From the NCBI GenBank assembly GCA_035628035.1, contig DASPKS010000252.1, positions 1-12,869 on the forward strand: DNA of 12,869 nt. The letters run 5' to 3'. Source of the DNA: DASPKS01 sp035628035. GTDB lineage: Bacteria > Bacteroidota > Rhodothermia > Rhodothermales > Rubricoccaceae. The position numbers and the translations under genes were made by a program. Shown in pieces: positions 1-7,083 of the stretch. The notes beneath the pieces were generated by a model. It saw nothing but the letters and a program-made list of their open reading frames with translations. It ran no database searches and had not been told where the DNA came from. The first letter of the stretch is position 1. Every line of letters begins with the position of its first letter.

Positions 1-425
1 TCTGTAGAAGCATTATATGAATGCTTAGGGTGCTCGAAGCTCCGCACAAGCTCTAGCTCCGAGGTGAACTCATGCGTGCGGTCTCCGTAGATGTCAGCGG
101 CGAAGAGCCTCCCATCGGGCGTCATCGTTAGATGGCCGGGGTCCCACTCGATGGGAATCCTCATCGCCTCGATATAGTAGAGGAGCCGGCCGGGAGGAAG
201 GCACGTGCTTCCTCCCCTCCTCCGCTGGAAGGGTGCATCGAAGTCGAGGCAGAACCGGATCGACGTGCCGCTCGTGTTCGTGAGCGTGAGCGCGTGCTCG
301 GCCTCCTCCCCCTGCTCGATCACCACCCGCAAGGACTCCGGCGCTACCGCGATTTGTGCCCGCGCTGGCATGCTCAGGAGCGCAAGGGCTCCCGCCACCC
401 AGTTCGGTATCCGTCGGTTCATCAT
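1..425 (-). CDS. Secreted protein, N-terminal 141 residues (cut by window edge)
   Basis: The reading frame is open from ATG 425 to the window edge without a stop. Residues 1-23 form a signal peptide (MMNRR, hydrophobic core, PARA cleavage site before Q24). Residues 25-65 look like a short beta-sandwich domain of the kind found at the front of Bacteroidota secreted proteins, with Cys59 and Cys75 that could form a disulfide. From residue 94 the text LTMTPDGRLFAADIYG resembles the first blade of a beta-propeller (NHL/SMP-30 style), so the full protein is probably a secreted or surface propeller. A GGGGAGGGG purine tract sits directly before the ATG pair 425/422. It lies 47 nt downstream of the receptor stop on the same strand, so co-transcription with the sigma/anti-sigma/receptor genes is likely. 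The distal part (CTA, TAT, AAT, TCT, ACA codons) is richer in A+T than the neighbours. The family is not identified, and type IX secretion is possible but the C-terminus is missing. Confidence 0.72.
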   Translation of the reverse strand, partial: MMNRRIPNWVAGALALLSMPARAQIAVAPESLRVVIEQGEEAEHALTLTNTSGTSIRFCLDFDAPFQRRRGGSTCLPPGRLLYYIEAMRIPIEWDPGHLTMTPDGRLFAADIYGDRTHEFTSELELVRSFEHPKHSYNAST

Positions 426-472
426 CCCCTCCCCTGCGGCGCCGGTTCCTCCCGAAACATAAGGCGCCGCAG

Positions 473-3085
473 TCACCACCGCGCGGTGAGGCTGAGCACG
501 GGCAGCACGGGGAAGCCCCGCACGTCGGTGGCGAGGGGGGACGCCGTCGGGTCGAACACCTGGTCCGCGAGGTCGCGCCGCCCGGCGAGGTTGAACGCCT
601 GAAGCTGGGCGTCCCAGTGGAGCCCGGCGAGGTCGAAGTGGTAGCCGGCGGCGAGGTCGAGGCGGGCGTGGAGCGGGAGCCGCCCCTCGTAGGCAGGGCC
701 GTCGCCGTCCACCGCGGGCAGCCCGCTCTGGAGGGTGAGCCGCGCCGAGGCCGACCACCGCTCGCCGTGCCGCTGCGCGAGGAGGCCGAGCGCGTGGGGC
801 CGGTCGAACCGCCCGCGCCGCCACTCCTGCCCGGGCACGCGCACCTCGCTCCGCACGGCGGCGTAGCTCAGCCCGAACGTCCACGGCCCGCGGAGGACTT
901 GCGCGGCCACCTCCAAGCCCACCGCCCTCCCTTCGGCCGGCGCGTACACCGTGAGCATGGAGTCGCGGTCGAGCCCGGGCCCGTCGAGCCCGTCGAGCGG
1001 GCGGCGGGGGTCTACGGGTTCGAGGATGTGTTCCATCCGGCGGGCGAACCCATCGACGCTTAGCGAAAGCCATGGAAGCGGGGCGCCCTCGCCGCCGAGG
1101 CCGACCTGCCACGCCGAGGCGGGCCGCACGCGGTCGTCGGCCATGAGCCAGCGGTCGGCCGTGAGGTTCTCGGTGAACACGGCCGGCTCGGGGAGGCGGT
1201 GGAGGAACTGCACCTGCCGGCTCACGCCGGCGCGGAGGAACAGCCGCTCGGGGACGGCCTCGTAGCGCGCGTGGAGGCGCGGGCTCACGAAGAAGCTCCG
1301 GGAACGCTCGTGCGCATCGGCGCGGAGGCCGAGCTGGAGGTGCCACCGGTCGGAAGGCTCCCAGCGGTCCTGCACGTAGAGCGCCCCTTCGAAGGAGGCC
1401 GGCGTCATCGCGCCGTCGCGGCGGCGCACGTCGCCGTCGTGGAGCTGCTCTACTTCCGTGAGGCGCGCGTCGAGGGCGACGTGGGCGAGGCGCGCGCCGG
1501 CGCGAAGCTCGTGCGCGGCGGAGAGGTACACGTCCGCGTCGACGCGAGCGCCCGTCTCGCGGAGGTCGAGCCGGTGGCGGCGCTCGACGAGGGTCGAGTC
1601 GTCGGGGCTGGCGAGGGCGCCGTCGTCGGCGTGGAAGGCGGAGGCGTAGGCGAGCGCGTCGACGAACACGCGGCGGCCGACGGCGCGGTAGCGCACCGAG
1701 CCGAGCGCGTTCCCCCATCGGGCGCGGAGGCGGAGCGCGAGGAGGCTGTCCATCGGCTCGCCGCGGAGCGACCCGTACGGCGCGAAGGCGTCGAGGCCGT
1801 CGCCACCCACGTAGCCGCCCACGGCGAGGCGCTGGGTCGGCGTGGGCCGCCACGTCAGCTTGGCCTCGGCGTCGAAGAAGGCGTGGTCCACGTCCTGGCC
1901 GCGCGCGTCGTCCTCCCGCAGGAAGCCCGGGCGGCCGAGGGGGTCGAGGACGAGCCCGCCCTCGGTCGGCCGCAGGCGCGGGTCGAAGAACACGTCGAGG
2001 AGCGAGCGCCGCGCGGCGACGAGGAGGCCGAGCCGGTCGCCGATGGGCACCTGCGCCACCGCCCGCGCCGCGACGGGGCTGAGCGCCGCCGTGCCCGCCG
2101 GGCGCTCGGTGAACCCGTCGGGCGTCTCCAGCTCCAGCACGGCCGCGAGGGCGCCGCCGAGGTCGGGCGGGAGCGAGCCGCGGTGGAGGCGGACGCGCTG
2201 CACGCCCTCGGGCTGGAAGGCGGAGAACAGCCCGAACGTGTGCCAGGGGTGGAGCACCGGCACGCCGTCGCGGAGGTAGCGCGTGAAGGCGGGGTCGGCC
2301 CCGCGCACGACGAGCTCGCCGCCGGCCTCGCCCGCGCGGGCCAGCCCCGGCAGCCAGTCGAGGCTCTGGACGAGGTCGCCGTCGGCGAAGGCGCCCGGGA
2401 TGGGGTCGGCGTGGCGCGCGTCGATCTCGCTCAGCCCTGGCAGCGGCTCCGCCGCGAACACCTCCCCCTCCACGTCCACCGAGTCGACCGTGAGGTCCTC
2501 GGGCGGGAGCCGGATCGTGGGCGGGAGCTGCGGCGAAGCGGGGTAGACCGAGAGCCGCACGCGCACGGCCCGGTAGCCCACGTACGAGACGCGCACGGCG
2601 TACTCGCCCGTCGGCACGTCGGGGATGGCGAAGTAACCGTCGGCGTCGGTGAGGTCGCCGATGCGGAGGTCGACGAGCTCGACGGGCGCAAACTCCAGCG
2701 GGAGCCCGGTATCGGCGTCGAGCACGCGCCCTTCGAGGGTGCCGGTGAAGGCCGCCGGGTCGTCGGGCTCCAGCGGGACGTTCAGCGGCTCGGCGATGAG
2801 GACGTACTGCCCCTTCCGGATGCGCGCCGCGCGGAGGCCGGTGCCGGTGAGGAGCGCCGCCAGCGCGCGCTCGGGGTTCTCGCCCGGCCGGAACGACCCC
2901 GACACCCGCCGCCCCTCGACGTGCCGGTGCGCAAACACGAAGTCGATCCCGGCGGCGTCCGAGAGCTGGGCGAGCGCGAGCTCCAGGGGGGCGTCCTGCC
3001 ACACGATTCGCTCCTGCGCACGGACCCCGGCCGCCCCGCAGAGGACGGCGACGACGAGCAGACCGGAACGAAACGCAAGCGGCAT
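473..3085 (-). CDS. TonB-dependent receptor with STN signalling domain
   Basis: An outer-membrane receptor/transporter of 870 residues. In order: signal peptide 1-23 (VRA-QE); STN domain about 25-99, the periplasmic module that contacts a FecR-type anti-sigma; carboxypeptidase-regulatory-like domain about 116-181 (EGRVLDADTGLPL, then YFAIPDVPTGEYAVRVSYVGY); a possible TonB box near 197-207; plug about 225-325 (LVVRGADPAFTRYLRDGVPV); then a beta-barrel to the final Trp870, typical of outer-membrane barrels. It is third in the sigma, anti-sigma, receptor run, 98 nt after the anti-sigma stop. The ATG at 3085 was chosen because it gives a clean signal peptide; an in-frame ATG at 3124 has a better purine-rich upstream tract (AAGGGTGAGG) and would add 13 residues. 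No SusD-like gene is adjacent, so a polysaccharide SusCD pair is not supported. The transported substrate is unknown. Confidence 0.9.
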   Translation of the reverse strand: MPLAFRSGLLVVAVLCGAAGVRAQERIVWQDAPLELALAQLSDAAGIDFVFAHRHVEGRRVSGSFRPGENPERALAALLTGTGLRAARIRKGQYVLIAEPLNVPLEPDDPAAFTGTLEGRVLDADTGLPLEFAPVELVDLRIGDLTDADGYFAIPDVPTGEYAVRVSYVGYRAVRVRLSVYPASPQLPPTIRLPPEDLTVDSVDVEGEVFAAEPLPGLSEIDARHADPIPGAFADGDLVQSLDWLPGLARAGEAGGELVVRGADPAFTRYLRDGVPVLHPWHTFGLFSAFQPEGVQRVRLHRGSLPPDLGGALAAVLELETPDGFTERPAGTAALSPVAARAVAQVPIGDRLGLLVAARRSLLDVFFDPRLRPTEGGLVLDPLGRPGFLREDDARGQDVDHAFFDAEAKLTWRPTPTQRLAVGGYVGGDGLDAFAPYGSLRGEPMDSLLALRLRARWGNALGSVRYRAVGRRVFVDALAYASAFHADDGALASPDDSTLVERRHRLDLRETGARVDADVYLSAAHELRAGARLAHVALDARLTEVEQLHDGDVRRRDGAMTPASFEGALYVQDRWEPSDRWHLQLGLRADAHERSRSFFVSPRLHARYEAVPERLFLRAGVSRQVQFLHRLPEPAVFTENLTADRWLMADDRVRPASAWQVGLGGEGAPLPWLSLSVDGFARRMEHILEPVDPRRPLDGLDGPGLDRDSMLTVYAPAEGRAVGLEVAAQVLRGPWTFGLSYAAVRSEVRVPGQEWRRGRFDRPHALGLLAQRHGERWSASARLTLQSGLPAVDGDGPAYEGRLPLHARLDLAAGYHFDLAGLHWDAQLQAFNLAGRRDLADQVFDPTASPLATDVRGFPVLPVLSLTARW

Positions 3086-3167
3086 CCGCGGAGGGTAGCC
3101 TCCCCACAAAGGCCGGGGCAACATCCCTGCCTCACCCTTCTGACGACCGGCCGCCGGGCGGGTTCTA

Positions 3168-3179
3168 GCCCGTACGGGC
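3168..3179. other. 12-bp perfect palindrome between anti-sigma and receptor genes
   Basis: GCCCGTACGGGC is self-complementary and lies 5 nt past the anti-sigma stop codon, inside the 98-nt gap before the receptor start. There is no T-run after it. It may fold in RNA as a small intercistronic stem (differential expression of receptor against anti-sigma) or be a protein site; in DNA this GC-rich, chance is not excluded. Confidence 0.3.
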
Positions 3180-3183
3180 CCGG

Positions 3184-4422
3184 TTAGCGGGCTTCTTCGA
3201 GGTTTCCTGCGGGGTCCCCGGGCTCGGCACCGGCCTCCAGGCGGAACCCGCCACCGGGGAGGCGGACCAGGCGGGCGTCCAGCGTGAGGGCCAGCGTGCG
3301 TAGCACGTCCTCGACACCGTCCTCCGCCTCGAAGACGCCGGATACGGCCTCCTCGGCCAGCGCGGGCGCCACCTCGACGGGCACGCCGAAGCGCGCCTGC
3401 AGCCGCGCGGCCAGCTGCCCGAGCGGCTCCTCCTGAACGAACAGGCGGCCCGTCCACGCGAGCGCGGCGTCGAGGTCGGCCGGGGCCGGCGCGGCGGGGG
3501 CGTCGCGGGCGAGGACGCGGCTGGCCTGGCCCGGCGCGAGGCGCACGGCCACCTCCGGCTGCGTCAGCGGCGCGAGCGTCACGGCGCCCTGCACGAGCAC
3601 CACGTCGGTGGCGATGTCGGTCACGGCCACGTTGAATGTCGTTCCCAGCACGGTCACCGCCGCGTTGTGGGTCTCGACCACGAACGGCACATCGGCGTCG
3701 TGGGCAACGTCGAAGAGGGCGCGGCCGGCGAGGAGGCGCGCACGGCGCGGGTTGTCGGCGCCCGCCTCGGGCACCATCACGAGGCTCGCGGGGGCGAGGT
3801 CGATGGTCGAGCCGTCGGGCAGCTCTATTGTGCGCGTCTCCCCCGCTGCCGTCTGGACCGACTCCAGCCCGGCATCGCGCTGCAGGACGAACGCGAGCGC
3901 ACTCACGAAGAGGATGACGGCGAAGAGCGCGGCCCCGCGCCACGCCCACCGCACCGGGCGCATGCGCGCCGGCGGGCGCACGGCCGTACGGTCGGCGGCC
4001 CGCTCCGGCAGGACCGGCTGCACCCTCCGGAGCGAGGTCGTCTCGGTATGATCGGCCCACGCGCGGGCGAACGCGTCGCGGTCCGCCCGGAGACGCCGGA
4101 CGGCGTCGGCGAGCGCGGGATGCTGCGCGAGGGCGGCGTCGAGCGCGGGGCGGGCGGCGTCGAGCCGCGCCTGCTCTTCCGCGTCGAGGAGGCCGGGCTC
4201 GTCGGCGAGCGCGTAGAGCACGAGGAGCCCCCGGTCCGGGAGCGCGGCGTCGAGGTCGCGGCGGACCGCGGCGCGGAGGGCCGTCCAGCGCGCGAACGCC
4301 TCGGCCAGCACGGGGCTCTCGTCGAGCGCCCGGCGGAGCGCGGCGCGGTCTTCCTCGGGGAGCGCGTCGGAGAGGGCGGCCAGTGCGCCGGGGCTCTTCA
4401 GGGGGTCGGTCGGCTCGGACAT
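3184..4422 (-). CDS. FecR-family anti-sigma factor
   Basis: An inner-membrane anti-sigma factor of 412 residues that should hold the adjacent ECF sigma until the receptor signals. Residues 1-160 are cytoplasmic and helical; one transmembrane helix spans 162-181 (WRGAALFAVILFVSALAFVL follows the positive run ARMRPVRWAWR). The periplasmic FecR domain covers about 190-300 (AGETRTIELPDGSTIDLAPAS; FVVETHNAAVTVLGTTFNV). Residues 325-397 match the C-terminal DUF4974/STN-like module common in Bacteroidota FecR proteins (PLGQLAARLQARFGVPV, VSGVFEAEDGVEDVL). The start at 4422 lies 13 nt after the sigma stop, indicating one transcript. The cytoplasmic part is longer than the usual short FecR N-terminus and contains two similar helical units (about 27-55 and 92-120, about 13 of 29 positions identical). 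Confidence 0.9.
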   Translation of the reverse strand: MSEPTDPLKSPGALAALSDALPEEDRAALRRALDESPVLAEAFARWTALRAAVRRDLDAALPDRGLLVLYALADEPGLLDAEEQARLDAARPALDAALAQHPALADAVRRLRADRDAFARAWADHTETTSLRRVQPVLPERAADRTAVRPPARMRPVRWAWRGAALFAVILFVSALAFVLQRDAGLESVQTAAGETRTIELPDGSTIDLAPASLVMVPEAGADNPRRARLLAGRALFDVAHDADVPFVVETHNAAVTVLGTTFNVAVTDIATDVVLVQGAVTLAPLTQPEVAVRLAPGQASRVLARDAPAAPAPADLDAALAWTGRLFVQEEPLGQLAARLQARFGVPVEVAPALAEEAVSGVFEAEDGVEDVLRTLALTLDARLVRLPGGGFRLEAGAEPGDPAGNLEEAR

Positions 4423-4435
4423 GGTCGGTCTCTCG

Positions 4436-4990
4436 TCAGCGGGCGGGCGGCAGGGTCAGGAGCATCAGGAGGAGCGCGGTAAGCACCTCGCGCAGGCGCT
4501 CGAAGGCGCGCTTCACCTGCATCTTGACGGCGGCTTCGGTGGTGCCGAGGAGCTCGGCGATGTCGAGGTAGGGGTAGCCCAGCTCGCGGAGCTCGATGAT
4601 GCGGCGGGCGCGGGGCGAGAGCGTCGCGAGGGCGCGCTCGAGGTCCATGCGGAGGCCGGCGTCGTCGGGGCGAGTGGGGTCATCGGGAGGGCTGTCGGGG
4701 TCGTAGAGCGTCTCGCGGGCGGAGTAGCGGCCCCGGTAGAAGTCGTTCAGCTCGAAGAGGGCCGCCTTCATGGCGAAGCCCCGGAGGCGGTCGGGCTGGA
4801 CGAGGTCGCTGAGGCCGCGATGGATCCGAAGCAGGGTGTTCTGGACGAGGTCGTCGACCTCCTCGCGGTGCCCGATGCGGCCGACGAAGAACCCGCGCAG
4901 GAGCGGCTGCAGCGCCGTGAGGATGCGCTCTCGTGCGACGCCGTCGCCGGCCTGGGCGCGGGCCACCGCCTGCGGATCGAGAGGGTGCAT
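4436..4990 (-). CDS. ECF-type RNA polymerase sigma factor
   Basis: A sigma-70 family factor of 184 residues, the usual ECF size. Region 2 lies at about 25-95 (EEVDDLVQNTLLRIHRGL, then LRGFAMKAALFELNDFYRGR for core and -10 contacts). A loose acidic/proline linker follows (YDPDSPPDDPTRPDD), then region 4 at about 118-170 with its helix-turn-helix (LSPRARRIIELRELGYPYLDIAELLGTTEAAVKMQVKRA, quoted here only as its landmarks LSPRARRI and TEAAVKMQVKRA). It is first of the sigma/anti-sigma/receptor genes and preceded by a candidate promoter. The last 14 residues (TALLLMLLTLPPAR) are strongly hydrophobic, which is unusual for a soluble sigma factor. The ATG at 4990 has no clear ribosome-binding site. 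The regulated genes probably include its own operon. Confidence 0.92.
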   Translation of the reverse strand: MHPLDPQAVARAQAGDGVARERILTALQPLLRGFFVGRIGHREEVDDLVQNTLLRIHRGLSDLVQPDRLRGFAMKAALFELNDFYRGRYSARETLYDPDSPPDDPTRPDDAGLRMDLERALATLSPRARRIIELRELGYPYLDIAELLGTTEAAVKMQVKRAFERLREVLTALLLMLLTLPPAR

Positions 4991-5001
4991 CAGGAGGCAG
5001 G

Positions 5002-5015
5002 GCCCCGTCCGGGGC
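5002..5015 (-). other. GC-rich stem-loop in the sigma-factor leader
   Basis: GCCCC and GGGGC arms around a 4-nt loop, 11 nt before the sigma start codon, between the candidate promoter and the gene. A hairpin at this place in the leader could limit translation initiation, which would fit the absence of a visible ribosome-binding site. No ligand-binding RNA structure was recognised. Confidence 0.35.
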
Positions 5016-5062
5016 GTTCAGTGAGAGGAGCCGCCGATGGCCGCCGGGAAGTCACGCGGGAG

Positions 5063-5070
5063 CAAAGGTA
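5063..5070 (-). promoter_or_regulatory. Candidate -7 box for the sigma operon
   Basis: On the minus strand this reads TACCTTTG, an exact match to the Bacteroidota housekeeping -7 consensus TAnnTTTG. It is the only such match I found in the intergenic parts of the window. It would place the transcript start near 5055 and leave a leader of about 65 nt before the sigma ATG at 4990. I see no clear TTTG -33 box upstream, so the call rests on the -7 box and position alone. Confidence 0.5.
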
Positions 5071-5121
5071 GAAGGGCGGAGGGTACCCGCGGAAGCCGCT
5101 TCTCCCCGGTCGCTTCAAGCT

Positions 5122-6000
5122 TCACCCCAACCTCGCCAGCGCCAGGGCCAGCACGCCCGCCACCATCGCCGTCTTGAGCCAGCGGCTCGCGCGGGCCGCC
5201 CCGCGGGTCCACGCTTCGGGGTCCCCGGCAAGCGCGCCCGCGTCGGCGTCGAGGAGCACCCAGAGGACCGCGAGGAGCGCCGCCCCGGCGGGGAGCGCCC
5301 AGCCGAGGAATGAGGCGCCCAGCGCCGTCCACGCCGTGAGGGGGAGGAGGACCAGCGTGAGACCCACGACGGCGAGCACGGCCCACCCCGTGGGGCGCGG
5401 CCCCCACGCGACGGCGAGCGTCCGCGCGCCGTGCGCGGCGTCGCCCTCGACGTCCTCGATGGCCTTCGCGCCTTCGCGCGCGAGCGTGGTCAGGAACGCG
5501 AAGGCCGCCCCGACGAGGGCGAGCCCCCACCGCTCCGGCCGCGCCGCGAGGCCGCCGTAGCACACCGCCAGCCCCAGGACGAGGGCGATCACGAGGTGCC
5601 CCCACCCCGGCGTGCGCTTCAGCTGCGCGCTGTATGCGAAGAGGAGCGCCACCGTGACCACCGCGAGCACCCCATGCAGCGGCGAGACCAGCGCGCCCAG
5701 CGCGACGCCGAGCACCGAGAGCACCGCCCACAGGAGGCGCACCGCCTCCGGCGTGGCCTGCCCCGACGGCAACGGGCGGCCCGGCCGGTTCACCCGGTCG
5801 ATCTCCAGGTCGTAGACGTCGTTGATCGCGTTGGCAGCGCCGCCGACGAGCGCAGCAGAGACCATCGCGAGGAGGAGCCGGCCCGCGCGCGGGCTGCCGA
5901 ATGCGTCGGCACCGGCCGCGAGGATGCCGCCCAGCGCCACGCCCGCGAAGAACAGCGCGAAGTTGAACGGGCGCAGCAGGCGGAGGAGCCCGAGGAGCAA
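5122..6000 (-). CDS. UbiA-family prenyltransferase (geranylgeranylglycerol-phosphate geranylgeranyltransferase-like)
   Basis: An integral membrane enzyme of 292 residues that transfers a polyprenyl chain from its diphosphate to an acceptor. Both Mg-diphosphate motifs are present: the first NDxxDxxxD at 60-68 within NAINDVYDLEIDRVNRPGRP, followed by LPSG, and the second, EDVEGD, at 182-187 after REGAKAI. The intervening YSAQLKRTPGWGHL (123-136) is also typical, and about eight to nine hydrophobic helices cover the rest. The NRPGRPLPSG form is characteristic of the branch annotated as DGGGP synthase in Bacteroidota; quinone or other isoprenoid acceptors remain possible. Translation appears to begin at TTG 6000: the only in-frame alternative before the upstream TAG is a CTG, and the signature N-terminus LLRLLRPFNF starts right after. 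It lies 47 nt downstream of the helix-turn-helix gene on the same strand. Confidence 0.88.
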   Translation of the reverse strand: MLLGLLRLLRPFNFALFFAGVALGGILAAGADAFGSPRAGRLLLAMVSAALVGGAANAINDVYDLEIDRVNRPGRPLPSGQATPEAVRLLWAVLSVLGVALGALVSPLHGVLAVVTVALLFAYSAQLKRTPGWGHLVIALVLGLAVCYGGLAARPERWGLALVGAAFAFLTTLAREGAKAIEDVEGDAAHGARTLAVAWGPRPTGWAVLAVVGLTLVLLPLTAWTALGASFLGWALPAGAALLAVLWVLLDADAGALAGDPEAWTRGAARASRWLKTAMVAGVLALALARLG

Positions 6001-6047
6001 GCGCGCGGCGATGGGCGGAGGCGGCAGGTCCAGCGCCGGAAGCTACC

Positions 6048-6452
6048 TCACGCCCCCGGCGACGCCTCGTGCTGCCGGAGGTAGTCCTCTACGCTGCCCA
6101 CGTCCACGCGGGTCTCGCCCTGCACCTTCCGCGTGGTGATGCTGCCCTGGCGGATCAGCCGCTGCACCTGGTTCCGGTCGATGAGCTTGAGGAGGCGGCG
6201 GGCCTCCGTCCGGGAGACGGTGTCCTGGCGGTACTCGTCGGCGAAGGCGCGGAGGAAGTCGAGCGAGCCGTCGGTGATGCGGATCAGGCGCTGCTCAACG
6301 TTGGCCTTCGAGAGCCCCCAGTCGAGCTCGGCCTCGATGAGGCCGCGGTCGGCCCACGTCACGATGGTCTGGCGCGAGATGCGGAGGGCCTCGGAGAGCT
6401 CGTCGAGGAGGAGGGTACGGGAGGCGTCGGTGGCGGAGCGGGGGCGCAGCAT
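6048..6452 (-). CDS. Small DNA-binding protein with two helix-turn-helix segments
   Basis: A 134-residue soluble protein. Residues about 14-45 (LLLDELSEALRISRQTIVTW, then ADRGLIEAE) read as a MerR/HTH_17-like helix-turn-helix with wing. Residues about 78-126 (VSRTEARRLLKLIDRNQVQRL, quoted to show VSRTEARRLL and NQVQRLIRQGSI, then VDVGSVEDYLRQH) read as a second, excisionase-like helix-turn-helix ending in the usual VEDYLR segment. Two DNA-reading units in so short a protein suggest binding to a two-part site; a perfect 12-bp inverted repeat begins 4 bp upstream of its start codon. It precedes the UbiA gene by 47 nt and may share its transcript. No integrase is nearby, so a role as phage excisionase is not supported. 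The regulated genes are unknown. Confidence 0.75.
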   Translation of the reverse strand: MLRPRSATDASRTLLLDELSEALRISRQTIVTWADRGLIEAELDWGLSKANVEQRLIRITDGSLDFLRAFADEYRQDTVSRTEARRLLKLIDRNQVQRLIRQGSITTRKVQGETRVDVGSVEDYLRQHEASPGA

Positions 6453-6456
6453 AGGA

Positions 6457-6509
6457 CGGGCGGGACGTTTGTTTGCACAGCTTTCCTGACGGCTTCCACG
6501 TCCCGCCCG
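6457..6509. promoter_or_regulatory. 12-bp perfect inverted repeat, candidate operator
   Basis: The arm CGGGCGGGACGT at 6457-6468 is repeated exactly as its reverse complement at 6498-6509, with 29 bp between. The half-sites are 41 bp apart, close to four helical turns, so both would face the same side of the DNA. The repeat fills the gap upstream of the helix-turn-helix gene, where its promoter must lie. Autoregulation by that protein is the simple reading; a long mRNA leader hairpin is the alternative. Confidence 0.55.
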
Positions 6510-6566
6510 CCGATTGGATCCACCCCCCTCCCTGCCGCTTCCCTGCGGCGATGCCTGATCCCTGGG

Positions 6567-7022
6567 TCAGCGGAGGGCGCGGTCGGTGAGGTCCTCCAAG
6601 GCGTCGCTCGTGAGGAGCCGCCAGGTGGGCGCCCCGAGGTCCCCGCTCTCAGCCCGGCGGAACGTGGCCCGCAGGAGGAGCGCCTTCCCATCGTCGCCGG
6701 CGCCGTCGGTGAAGCTGGCGGCCGTGTAGCGGAAGACGAACGAGGCCTCGGCCGGGTCAAACCCGAACGTGCGGCCGACGACCTCGGCGAAGTACCGGAC
6801 CTCGTCGGTAACCGGTTCCCGCTCGCCCGCCGGCTCGTCCACCACGACGGTGCGGGGGCGGCGCTCGTCCTCGCAGGGGTAGAGGCGCACGCGGGCGCTC
6901 CGCTCGGCGGAGTAGCTCCGCCATGTCAGGAGGGTATCCGAGAGGGGGGCCTGGCCCTGGGCCGCGGCCTCGGACCCGAGAACCGCGGCGACGGCGAGGA
7001 AGGGGAGCAGCATCCGGTTCAT
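6567..7022 (-). CDS. Small secreted protein of unknown function
   Basis: A 151-residue protein with a signal peptide (MNRMLLPFLAVAAVLGSEAAA, cleavage before Q22). The mature part is soluble, about 130 residues, with alternating strands (RVRLYPCEDERRPRTVVVDE; ASFVFRYTAASF; KALLLRATFR) and a single cysteine. I do not recognise the family. The ATG at 7022 was chosen because it begins the signal peptide; the frame stays open upstream to about 7190 but that part is Arg/Ser/Cys-rich and not credible as protein. No clear ribosome-binding site precedes it. A short stem (GCCGC / GCGGC, 6534-6549) lies 18 nt past the stop. Its product is probably periplasmic or surface-exposed. Confidence 0.65.
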   Translation of the reverse strand: MNRMLLPFLAVAAVLGSEAAAQGQAPLSDTLLTWRSYSAERSARVRLYPCEDERRPRTVVVDEPAGEREPVTDEVRYFAEVVGRTFGFDPAEASFVFRYTAASFTDGAGDDGKALLLRATFRRAESGDLGAPTWRLLTSDALEDLTDRALR

Positions 7023-7083
7023 GACAGGGCTGAAAGAATGGAGGCGCCTGTACAGACACCGGGGCCGCGCCGGGTGTAACACG

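Noticed and set aside
473..3085. SusC-type polysaccharide importer
   Set aside because: There is a carboxypeptidase-regulatory-like domain, but no SusD partner, the protein is shorter than usual SusC, and it carries an STN domain with a sigma/anti-sigma pair.
1199..3187. A 662-codon plus-strand open frame opposite the receptor gene, and many similar frames elsewhere
   Set aside because: Its product is a monotonous Arg/Glu/Val/Ala sequence with no domains and mirrors the well-supported receptor on the other strand; long antisense frames are expected at this GC content.
3125..4060. N-terminal extension of the receptor to about 1195 residues
   Set aside because: The added part is low-complexity Arg/Ala/Gly and overlaps the anti-sigma gene in another frame; the signal peptide begins at 3085 or at most 3124.
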